Source: DOZZ01 sp963792655 (GTDB lineage Bacteria; Acidobacteriota; Terriglobia; Bryobacterales; Bryobacteraceae). Taken from it: a DNA stretch of 64,000 bases. The stretch covers positions 1,178,001-1,242,000 of the forward strand of contig CAWBWU010000003.1 in the NCBI GenBank assembly GCA_963792655.1. Direction: 5' to 3'. The position numbers and the translations under genes were made by a program. Positions 56,289-64,000 of this stretch are shown in pieces. Under the pieces are notes generated by a model. It had not been told where the DNA came from. It did not search any database and was given only the letters and a program-made list of their open reading frames with translations. Each line of letters starts with the position of its first letter. Positions within the stretch are counted from its first letter, which is position 1.

Positions 56289-58751
56289 TCAACTGGCGCC
56301 TACGACGGTGAACGACCGCAGTGCTGCGGCAACACCAAAGGTGACAACGAACCAGACGAACAGTGCGGGGAGTGTCCATTCGAAGTTTGCCAGCTTAAGA
56401 GAGATGGCGACGCTGGTCGCAGTTCCGACCCAGAATAACGATGCCCACCGATCCGCAATCGCGAACGCCTGCAAGCGCATGATCTTTGTCGCCTCTCTGC
56501 TTCCCCATTCTCTCCAGATACTCTCGAGCGCGGTTCTGTAAATAATGAGCGGAACCAATGGAGACAGCGCTTGCCAGACCGCGGCGCGGCCGGGAAATGC
56601 AGAGGCCGCCGTTGGTGCTGAGGCAAGCTTACTCCCGACAGACTGCCAGGACCAGATCACCATGTCGAGTATCGCGGCCCTGTGGACGATGCCAATCATG
56701 GCTGTGCAGGCGACCGCCGTTAACCGTGCGAAGACGAGCCAACCGACACGTTGCCGTCGTGATCGGTCGAGGCAGCACTGCAGGGCCGGAACGTCCGGCA
56801 CCGCGTTCTCGAGCCATGGGAAGCCAGCCGCTTGCGCAATAATGCTTGCAACTCGCCCCACCACTTCCTCGGCGTTCTGCCAATATGTAGTGTGATCGGT
56901 CAGAAAGGAACCCCGGTTATGGACTTCATTCGATTGATACAACTTTGAGAATTTTGGAAGCGTGCCCAAGGGCCCACACGGTACGGGATCGTGTGTCGCG
57001 AAAAAATCCACCCACGGTTTGGTCGAGGCCGCACCCAGGGGACCCGCCGGTAGCGTCGCCGGGACCGCTTTTGTGGCACGGTTCCCGAAACCCAGCAAGG
57101 CAATGACGCCTACTGACGCGACGACACCCCACACCGGATTGCCGACCATGATAAGCGCCATCATGCCAAACCAAAAGAGAGCTGCGCCAGCCAAACCCGT
57201 CCAGCCGGCCACAATGACAGCCAAGTTCTCGGAGGAGCGCTCCAATTGGTTGAGAACAGTCACGCCCGCGCCCAACGATATGAAGGCATCCACGTGTTTG
57301 GCCATGTATTCTCTTGGCCGATTGATCGCGAGCGCTGCGACCGCCGCACCTTGAGAGTGGCCTACGACGACGACCCGCCGGCAGCGCTGGGACATCCATT
57401 CCACGTCACGACGAACGCGGTCGATGATAGCGCGCCGCTGGGGTAAGTCCTGAAGCAGTACATAACTATCGCCCACCACGCCTGCCAAAGCACGTTGGGC
57501 CGAGAGCAGCGGCGCGCGTAGCCGCGCCCAAGGTATGAGCACGGCCGGAAAGATCGCGAGTAGGGCAATTACCCAAATCAACACCAGTGTCGGGAGGAGC
57601 AGCAACGAACCCATACAGCGCAGCCAGGAGCACCCCCGGCGAGCTACGGTTCTTGTGAAATAGTGCACCAGGATAACCGGAGCGACCCGCAAGCACCACA
57701 AACCGAAGGGCGCGAACGCCGGCGCGCGAAACGACTCCGCCCAATGCGATTCCGCCATTAACCACGTGGAGCGCTCCACGTCGCCCCCAGGAGTGAGAGC
57801 AGTCACGCGGACCTCAATGGTAGAGGGCCTGGTTATTGGCGCATCACCATCGATCAGTCGCGCCTCCGCCAGTTCCGCAATGCCGTTCAGTGCCCCGGCC
57901 TTCAACTCCTCCCTCAGGCACGCGACAAAGCGGTCGCTCGCAACCCTTTCAGCATCGGAAGTAGGACGCTCGTCATAAAGTTTCAAGCGGCGTTTGAAAT
58001 TCTCCTCTCCCTCAACAGCGTCAGACCTTTGGTTCTTTGCAAAGACATGATCCGAGAAATTCGTTGCCAGTAAAAAGCGGTCACCATGATCGCGGTCGAC
58101 CGATGACCAGCTTTTATGCACTAGCAGGGCTGCTAGCCAACCCTCTACATCTTTCACGGGCACGCGCTGACCAAGGCACTTGCTAGCGGCATCGAACCAG
58201 TTGTTGATCCACTGTAGAAGCGGAGCTGTCCATTGGATTAGCGTCTCCGACTTGGTTTGTGTCCCGATGCCGTGGACGAATAAAACGCCGACTGGAAAAG
58301 TCGACACCAAAGCCAAGGAGTCGACACTCTGTCTGACGGCGCAATCATAAATGCTATCCACATAGTTCGCCTCCACCCACAGCGGCACAGGTTGAAGTCC
58401 GAGTTGGATCGAGGGGAACCGAGGATGCGCCGTAAGGTCAAGTTCCAAACACCAGAGATGGGCGATGCGAACGTCAGGACCTTCTGCGCCGGTACCGCGA
58501 CGGAATTCGGCCCTCGAAGGCCCAATTATCGACTCAGGTTTAACCCAGCGCGCTGATTTCCGCGCGCAGAAGCTCACTTGCCATTCAAGAGGGGCCTCGC
58601 CCTTGGCGTTCCCCGGAGTCACTGTTACGGAGACATCTCTGTCTCTACGGTCTGCGACCCCGATAATGCGAAGTCCGCGCACGCGTCCTTCTTCATTGAC
58701 CACGTGGGCTTTGACCTCATGAATCTCAATACAAGGATTTCGATTCATCAC
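56289..58751 (-). CDS. Large membrane-associated alpha/beta-hydrolase-fold protein
   Basis: 820 residues, no named family. Order: N-terminal beta-rich domain (1-140); a hydrolase start with VGVLFVHGIGTQTKSETLIQ near 155; charged region with ESHWAE near 335; two or three transmembrane helices (about 345-410: LLLLPTLVLIWVIALLAIFP); nucleophile elbow RVVVVGHSQGAAVAALAIN near 470; two more helices (about 520-560); DFFATHDPVPCGPLG near 595 and EVHNRGSFLTDHTTYW near 620 as possible acid and His; further helices to the end. So a lipase-like active site is interleaved with membrane segments. Lies alone beside the tRNA remnant. Lipid substrate is inferred. Confidence 0.7.
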   Translation of the reverse strand: MMNRNPCIEIHEVKAHVVNEEGRVRGLRIIGVADRRDRDVSVTVTPGNAKGEAPLEWQVSFCARKSARWVKPESIIGPSRAEFRRGTGAEGPDVRIAHLWCLELDLTAHPRFPSIQLGLQPVPLWVEANYVDSIYDCAVRQSVDSLALVSTFPVGVLFVHGIGTQTKSETLIQWTAPLLQWINNWFDAASKCLGQRVPVKDVEGWLAALLVHKSWSSVDRDHGDRFLLATNFSDHVFAKNQRSDAVEGEENFKRRLKLYDERPTSDAERVASDRFVACLREELKAGALNGIAELAEARLIDGDAPITRPSTIEVRVTALTPGGDVERSTWLMAESHWAESFRAPAFAPFGLWCLRVAPVILVHYFTRTVARRGCSWLRCMGSLLLLPTLVLIWVIALLAIFPAVLIPWARLRAPLLSAQRALAGVVGDSYVLLQDLPQRRAIIDRVRRDVEWMSQRCRRVVVVGHSQGAAVAALAINRPREYMAKHVDAFISLGAGVTVLNQLERSSENLAVIVAGWTGLAGAALFWFGMMALIMVGNPVWGVVASVGVIALLGFGNRATKAVPATLPAGPLGAASTKPWVDFFATHDPVPCGPLGTLPKFSKLYQSNEVHNRGSFLTDHTTYWQNAEEVVGRVASIIAQAAGFPWLENAVPDVPALQCCLDRSRRQRVGWLVFARLTAVACTAMIGIVHRAAILDMVIWSWQSVGSKLASAPTAASAFPGRAAVWQALSPLVPLIIYRTALESIWREWGSREATKIMRLQAFAIADRWASLFWVGTATSVAISLKLANFEWTLPALFVWFVVTFGVAAALRSFTVVGAS

Positions 58752-59241
58752 ATTCCCTAGCGCCTGCGCCTGTAAAGGTTACCGCGCCCAAAGGTAGGCC
58801 GCTTGGTTGCGAAATTGTGTTTCGATCCATTGAAGATAGTAGACCAACACTCCGCTGCAAAAAACCGCAAGTTTTGCCGAAGCTTGATCTGCGGATACGC
58901 CGCTCACGGCATCCAGGTCGTTGGCTGTTTGTTTATTGATCACCTTACAGCAGCAAGTCCCGTGTGTAACTCGCGATCAGTCGCGCAACGTGTCCGCGCG
59001 ATCAGTATTCCTTACCCTGTACCTCTGGGCGGACCACCTAAGGTCAATCGGGCATAGCGCGGAACGCACCCTTGTCGGGACGCGTTTGCCGTCGCGGCTT
59101 GAAGAACGGCATCACCGTCGAATGCACGAGTGCGCGACGAAACGGCGCCTCGAGTTCCGGAATCGGGACACATTCGCCTCATCGGCAAACGCTGCGTTGC
59201 ATCCGTTGCATTCCTTTTCTCGTAACACCAAATTGAAAAGA
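58752..59241. other. Long leader before the second TonB receptor
   Basis: 490 bases between two divergent genes, so both promoters should be here. I see a 9-base direct repeat (CGTTGCATC, then CGTTGCATT, 59195-59212) about 30-45 bases before the receptor start; it could be a regulator site. I did not find a clear NikR-type GTATGA...TCATAC dyad. Confidence 0.35.
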
Positions 59242-61481
59242 ATGCTACGCAGGTCGAAACTCTTCTGGGGCTTTCTCTGTTTGTTCACATCCACAGTTCC
59301 CGCTTTGGCTGACGCCGGCCTCACCGGAATTGTCACAGATCCCCAGGGCCGCGCGGTGAGTGGCGCGACTTTGCGGCTAGTTCGGCGTGACGGTTCCGCT
59401 CGGCGTGAGGCCAGGACCGACGCTACGGGAATCTACCGATTTGACTCGATCGATCCTGGCGAGTATCGGCTCACTCTGGAGAGCGAAGGCTTCCCCATTG
59501 TTGAACGCCAGGTGACAGTGAAACCAGACTTGCCCACTTCTGAGCCAGTGCAGTTCTCAAGGGTCGCTTCACAGAATCAGTCGGTCATGGTGTCCGCAAA
59601 TGTGGAGGATGTCGGCGTCTTCGCGCCCGACCCCGCGCAGCGCCTCATGATCCGCGACGAGACGTTGGATGCCAACCCGGGCCGGCCTGGTATGCCCATC
59701 TCGGTTCCTGGCATGCCCGTCGAGTCTCCGGCGGGCGGGGTGAAGCCGCCGCAGTATTTCGTCCCCGGTGTCGCGGGCGATCACGGCGAGCCGATCGCCA
59801 TGTTTTTCCAGGTGGGCGGTTTTCTGTTTCCCAACAATCTGCCGGCGAACGCACATGGCAACGGGTATGCCGACCCGAACGTGGTCATTCCGCTCGCCAT
59901 CGAAAGCTTGCAGACGGATGGCGCCGCTTTCAATGTTCGCGAAGGCAACAACTCAGTGAACGCGGCTATCCTGTTTGGACTGCGCGACCGGATAGAACCC
60001 ATGGTGCGCCTCACCACGGATTATCGTGACGTCAACCTGGTGGCAGCGTGGAGTCCGCGCGACGTCAGCAACAAGGAGTGGGCCGGCGCTGAGGTCTCGT
60101 ACGGCAATGGCTTTCTTGATCGCCTGGAACATCGTAAGCAGTACAAAGGCAATGTCTCGAAGGTCTTCACGTTCGGCAAGCACTCGTTGACTGTGTACGG
60201 CATCGGCTATTACGGTTTTGCTTTCCAGCCGGGCCTGATTCCCGTTGGCATCAAGACGCGCGGACGACACGCTCGATTCTCGGCAGAAAGAAGAGACCTC
60301 CAACGGTGCGTTGATTCTGAACGATATCTGGCAGCTCACGGAGCACGGCCAGTTTCAGTTCTCGGGCTTCTATCGCTACTACACGCTGGATGTGCGGCCC
60401 AACTTCGGCGACGGTTTGATTCGCCAAAGCGAACATCGCAATGTGAACTCCGAAGATGTTCTTTACGCCGAGCACTTCAACAAACATTTCGCGCTATTGA
60501 CCGGAGTCAACTTCCGCCGCGAGGCGCCACGGGCATTGAACCTCGACAAGTATGATGCCTTGGGAAGCCTTGTGCCGGATACTTCGAATAACATCACCAT
60601 CAATTTCGCCAGCCCTTTCGTAGCGGCGGAAGGCTTGCTGCTGCCCTTCCTGCACTACAACGCGGGTTTCCGGCGTGATGAAGTCGGGTTCGACAATCAG
60701 GACCGTTACCGCCCGGAGCGCTCCTTCTCGCGGCATGCCGGTATCAACTCGCCTAAGGGCACACTCTCGTTGCTGCCACCTTCCTCGTTTAGTTATTTGC
60801 CGGCGGTCTCGCTCAGCTACGGCCAATCTTTCCACATCAACGATCCGCGCATCGGGACAACGGCGGTGGAGGGGGGCACCATCGTCAGCAAGGCGCGATC
60901 GTATCAGCTGGTAGTCGATAAAAGATTTGCTCGCGACGAGTTTCGCGTGACACTCGCCCATGTCACAACGGCGCAGCAACTGGCTCGCATTTCGAATGAC
61001 ACGGGGTTGCAAAAAGACCAGGGTCCCGGCATGATCAAATCGCTGACCTTAATCGCTCGTCACAATTTTCAGCACGGCTTCCTGCAGGGTTTGTATGCTC
61101 GCGCCGATGCCCGCGATCGCCTCACGGGCGAGCCCACGCCCGAAGCACCGCGCCTGATCTGGGATGTTCTTGGGACCATCGACCAGCCTTCCGTTCCACC
61201 TTGTGGCTCGCGGCGAATACGAACACGTGGGCATCAAACCGCTTGGCGGCGGGTTCGATTCAGTTCCCGTTCGTGAGTTCCGCGGCGCCATCAGCCGGCC
61301 CTTCCCGCGTAAAGGCATCGATGTGGGATTGAACATCTTCCTCGCGAGCGGCTATGGCGGCCAGACGGTCGAAACGCTCGCGCTTCCCGGTGAAGGCGAG
61401 CCGTTCGACCGGGTCACCGGCTTTCCCTTGCGTTCTTACGTCTCCGCTTCAGTGACTTATCATTTCCGCCGCACCCGCTAG
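59242..61481 (+). CDS. TonB-dependent receptor with regulatory-like N-domain, probably for nickel (two frameshifts)
   Basis: About 745 residues. Signal peptide (LFWGFLCLFTSTVPALADA), CarboxypepD_reg-like domain (GLTGIVTDPQGRAVSGATLR), a plug-like part with GEPIAMFFQVGGFLFPNNLP and LQTDGAAFNVREGNNSVNAA, then a barrel. Frame changes near 60255 and 61180; the last strand ends in SYVSASVTYHFRRTR. NikR follows 44 bases downstream, so the ligand is probably a nickel complex; this is inferred from that link. The start could be a TTG three codons upstream. Confidence 0.8.
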
Positions 61482-61525
61482 TCAGTTACGCTATCCAGAG
61501 CAGATAGCCACGAAAGAGGGTGTGA

Positions 61526-61954
61526 ATGGCGCAGCTGGTTCGCATCGGAGTGGCGATCAACGATGACCTGTTAACGAAGTTCGACAAGCTGATTGCCCAG
61601 CGCGGCTACGACAATCGATCTGAAGCGTTTCGCGATCTGATCCGGAATGAACTTATCCAGGAAGCGTGGAAATCTTCCGACGACCAGATGTTTGGAACGG
61701 TCACGCTCGTCTACGACCATCACGTTCGCATGCTCACTGAAAAACTAACTGAGTTGCAGCACCAACATCACTCAGCCATCATTTCCTCCATGCATGTGCA
61801 TCTGGATCATGACAACTGCCTCGAAGTGATTCTCGTCAAGGGCAAGGCTTCCGTTGTGCAACAGCTCGCCAATGCCCTGATCGCTACCAAGGGCGTCAAG
61901 CACGGGCGTTTCACTGCTACCACGCCGCACTACCTGCTTCCGAAAGTGAGTTAG
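61526..61954 (+). CDS. nikR: Nickel-responsive transcriptional regulator NikR
   Basis: 142 residues. Ribbon-helix-helix domain (VRIGVAINDDLLTKFDKLIA, NRSEAFRDLIRNEL) followed by the ACT-like nickel domain with ligands in HHSAIISSMHVHLDHDNCLEV (His, His, Cys). Ni(II) binding would make it repress nickel uptake genes. It is in one unit with the TonB receptor, unusual as regulator last. Confidence 0.93.
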   Translation: MAQLVRIGVAINDDLLTKFDKLIAQRGYDNRSEAFRDLIRNELIQEAWKSSDDQMFGTVTLVYDHHVRMLTEKLTELQHQHHSAIISSMHVHLDHDNCLEVILVKGKASVVQQLANALIATKGVKHGRFTATTPHYLLPKVS

Positions 61955-62317
61955 ATAAGTCTTGATCCGCATAATTGCCAATCTGCGGCTCGCCATCTTC
62001 AGCCTCGGGCTGATTGTGCCGGCATTCGATGGCAGCGCCGAATCAAACCTGCCAGCCTGCTGTCACCGCGGTGGGAAGCACCATTGCGCTGTAGCTGGTC
62101 CAACGAATAGCACTGGGGACACCGTTGGGGTCAGCGCCGCGAGACAGAAGTGCGCACTCTCTGTTCAGCAAACTGTGCCGACTCCCTGGAAATCGTTCCT
62201 TCCGAGCACGGCTTCCTCGTTATCCCTCACGTGTCGGCAAGCTGCGGACCCCAGCAGACTTTGCGGCGTCTGACCCGCATCACCGCTACGCAACGTCAGC
62301 GCGGTCCTCCCACTCTC
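61955..62317. other. Region without supported gene downstream of nikR
   Basis: About 360 bases. On the minus strand it would follow the recombinase fragment but reads as non-coding (stops in all likely frames), so the recombinase's catalytic half is missing here. Confidence 0.4.
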
Positions 62318-62671
62318 CTAATCTCCTTCGTTGTTCAACACGTCGGATGCCCGCAGCGAGTTCCGGACTGAGCAAACCGGAATCGGCTGCTTCGAAGGCG
62401 ACTCTGCGAACCGGGGCGAGGCGGAGATTGATCTACTCGGTGCATACCGCTTCTGTTCCAGAAAAATTCGGTAGCGAAGAACTACTGTTCGATTAAACGA
62501 CAGTCTTGGCTCGAAGCAATACCAATCGACGAAGTCGGTGATCGCGCGGTCATACGAGCGCTGACCGCTCTTGGACGTAAGGCTGTTCAGCACTGCCGCT
62601 TTGGACTGCTCCAGATCGGGGAGCGCCAAAACATGTTTCGGTGGGCGCCTTTTGGTTCGCAATTTCGACAT
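62318..62671 (-). pseudogene. Truncated tyrosine recombinase/integrase (N-terminal domain only)
   Basis: From ATG 62671: LPDLEQSKAAVLNSLTSKSG, then YDRAITDFVDWYCFEPRLSF and VVLRYRIFLEQKRYAPS are the SAM-like core-binding domain of phage-type integrases. A shift near 62430 gives NLRLAPVRRVAFEAADSGLL and SPELAAGIRRVE, still the N-domain. The catalytic domain with Arg...HxxR...Tyr does not follow. So it is a remnant. Confidence 0.75.
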
Positions 62672-62780
62672 GGCCACGGCCTCCTTGGCCGGTGCCATCA
62701 GAATGAATCAAACTCCGCCCGACGCCGTTAGCGAGGAGCTACCCGTTTACGGATCACATCTCATGATCAGGACATTCTGT

Positions 62781-62812
62781 TGGTAGTGTCCTAAACGTTT
62801 AGGACACTACCA
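62781..62812. promoter_or_regulatory. Perfect 32-bp palindrome upstream of amidohydrolase
   Basis: TGGTAGTGTCCTAAAC is followed at once by its exact reverse complement, ending 37 bases before the ATG of the amidohydrolase. Operator for a dimeric regulator or end of a mobile element are both possible. Confidence 0.65.
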
Positions 62813-62849
62813 TTCTGTTCGCTTGACCCGCCGGAGCGACAATGAGACT

Positions 62850-64000
62850 ATGCTGCGAGCGGGTTTCCTCATTATTGCCGCGCTTCCTCTTACGGCACAG
62901 GTTCAGCCCCTGATCTTTGACCAGGTCGACGTCTTCGACGGCTACCGAATGCTGCGCTCCCAGACGGTCGTGGTACAGGACGGCATCATTCGGGATATCA
63001 GACCTTCGAGTGTGGTGTCAGCGGCCGGAACCGCGATCAACGGTCGCGGTAAGACTTTGCTCCCCGGTCTCATAGACGCACACTGTCACATTGCCGGCGA
63101 GGAATCGCTGGAACAGGCCGCAGCGCTCGGGATAACGACCGAGCTAGATATGTTCGGGTATCCGAACGTCTTGATGCCGATTCGGAGGGCTCTCGCGCGC
63201 GGCGAGTACCCGAATGCGGCCGATTTCCGTACGGCGGGAATTGGGGCGAACGTCCCGGGCGGCCATCCGAGCGAGATGTCGGGGTCGCCTCCCTTTCCGG
63301 CGCTGGCCAAAGGCGTTGATCCGCAGGCGTTCGTGGACGCTCGGGTGGCTGAGGGGGCCGACTATCTCAAGATCCTCTACGACCGCTACGACCACACATT
63401 GCCGGGACTGACCTTGGACCAACTCCGGGCGCTGGTTGCGGCGGCTCACCGGCGGAATAAACTGGCCGCCGTGCACGAGACTGTACAGCGCGACGGACTA
63501 GAGGCGATCGAGGGAGGGGCGGACGAGATCGAACACGTCTTCGATGATTCTCCGATAGCGCCTGAATTCGTCAGGCTCGCTGCTGACAATCACGTAACGA
63601 TCACCCCGACGCTCGCAGTCATCTCCACCTTCGGGGGCGTGGGCACCGGGCCGGAACTGGCCGCGGATACACGATTCTCGCCGTACCTGTTGTCGTCGGC
63701 GGCAGACACTCTTAATACGAAGCTGCCAGAGAAGATCTTACAGAAACATCATTACGAGAATGCGCAGGCAGCGGTCCGGGCGCTGCACCAGGCGTGTCCC
63801 GATCTTGGTCGGCACGGACGCGCCAAATCCGGGCACGACGTATGGCGGGAGCGTGCATGCCGAGTTGGCGCTCATGGTCGCGTGCGGCTTGACACCTGTG
63901 GAGGCCTTGCGCGCCGCCACTGCAGCCCCACCGCGCGAGTTCGGATTGATCGACCGCGGCCGCATCGAAACGGGCCGTCGTGCCGACCTGCTACTGATCG
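62850..64000 (+). CDS. Secreted amidohydrolase family protein (3' partial, one frameshift)
   Basis: Runs off the window end. Signal peptide (MLRAGFLIIAALPLTAQ), N-terminal beta part (DVFDGYRMLRSQTVVVQDG), metal site LLPGLIDAHCHIAG (HxH), Lys in GADYLKILYDR that may be carbamylated, further His in LAAVHETVQ and EIEHVFDD, and after a shift near 63795 the Asp in PILVGTDAPNPGTTYGG. These fit the imidazolonepropionase/prolidase-like amidohydrolase group that cleaves cyclic amides or dipeptides. The exact substrate is unknown. A perfect palindrome lies upstream. Confidence 0.85.
   Translation, partial: MLRAGFLIIAALPLTAQVQPLIFDQVDVFDGYRMLRSQTVVVQDGIIRDIRPSSVVSAAGTAINGRGKTLLPGLIDAHCHIAGEESLEQAAALGITTELDMFGYPNVLMPIRRALARGEYPNAADFRTAGIGANVPGGHPSEMSGSPPFPALAKGVDPQAFVDARVAEGADYLKILYDRYDHTLPGLTLDQLRALVAAAHRRNKLAAVHETVQRDGLEAIEGGADEIEHVFDDSPIAPEFVRLAADNHVTITPTLAVISTFGGVGTGPELAADTRFSPYLLSSAADTLNTKLPEKILQKHHYENAQAAVRALHQACPDLGRHGRAKSGHDVWRERACRVGAHGRVRLDTCGGLARRHCSPTARVRIDRPRPHRNGPSCRPATD

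Overview
The window looks like a chromosomal segment of an Acidobacteriota bacterium, most likely near Bryobacterales/Solibacter. This is inferred from gene content, not from a marker gene: large TonB-dependent receptors with an N-terminal carboxypeptidase-regulatory-like domain, a tandem pair of VWFA-related proteins, Tat-exported Gfo/Idh and DUF1501 proteins, and heme c plus copper-monooxygenase-like secreted proteins. The DNA is GC-rich and gene-dense.

Layout. 1-7.4 kb: a membrane protein cut by the window edge, a Tat-exported oxidoreductase, a Crp/Fnr regulator, a DUF1501 protein and a GatC-like/amidase pair. 7.7-11.1 kb: a TonB-dependent receptor with a strong terminator. 11.1-16.4 kb (minus strand): a secreted two-repeat protein, a type IV pilin-like protein, and the Kdo/CTP set kdsB-pyrG-kdsA with a mazEF toxin-antitoxin pair between pyrG and kdsA. 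16.5-19.9 kb: two VWFA proteins, two tiny coupled genes (the second a candidate selenoprotein), ppiB and nadD. 20-29.6 kb: exported and redox proteins, including three c-type heme proteins, two of them joined to copper type II monooxygenase-like domains. 29.6-31.5 kb: a REP-type transposase bounded by 21-bp inverted repeats and by two copies of a ~195-bp host segment. 31.5-35.5 kb (minus): an S9 peptidase, a bifunctional-nuclease-family protein and miaB. 35.6-51.3 kb: a response regulator lacking the phospho-aspartate, purQ-purL, an ECF sigma/anti-sigma/HEAT-repeat operon, a TPR protein, quinone reductase, histidine kinase, lipoprotein, Xaa-Pro peptidase and accB-accC. 51.4-55.5 kb (minus): a GH51 arabinofuranosidase and an arsenic operon (arsR-arsM-arsC) with a clear palindromic operator. 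55.6-62.8 kb: accessory DNA that starts at a tRNA-Pro 3' half, carries a large membrane alpha/beta-hydrolase and a truncated tyrosine recombinase, and also contains a nickel module (TonB receptor plus NikR). 62.8-64 kb: an amidohydrolase running off the end, behind a perfect 32-bp palindrome.

Caution. Many genes, including essential ones such as pyrG, kdsA, kdsB and miaB, are broken by single-base frameshifts, densest at 12.8-18.2 kb and 33.6-35.5 kb. This is best explained by base-calling or consensus errors. I therefore annotate such genes as one CDS spanning the frames and state where the shifts lie.

Most notable observation: an in-frame UGA in a small membrane-protein gene at 18.7 kb is followed at the right distance by a hairpin that fits the bacterial SECIS pattern, and the reading frame continues 24 codons with a nearby Cys. 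Also notable are the tRNA-derived attachment remnant, the transposase with a duplicated host gene tail, the atypical response regulator and a family of palindromic intergenic repeats.
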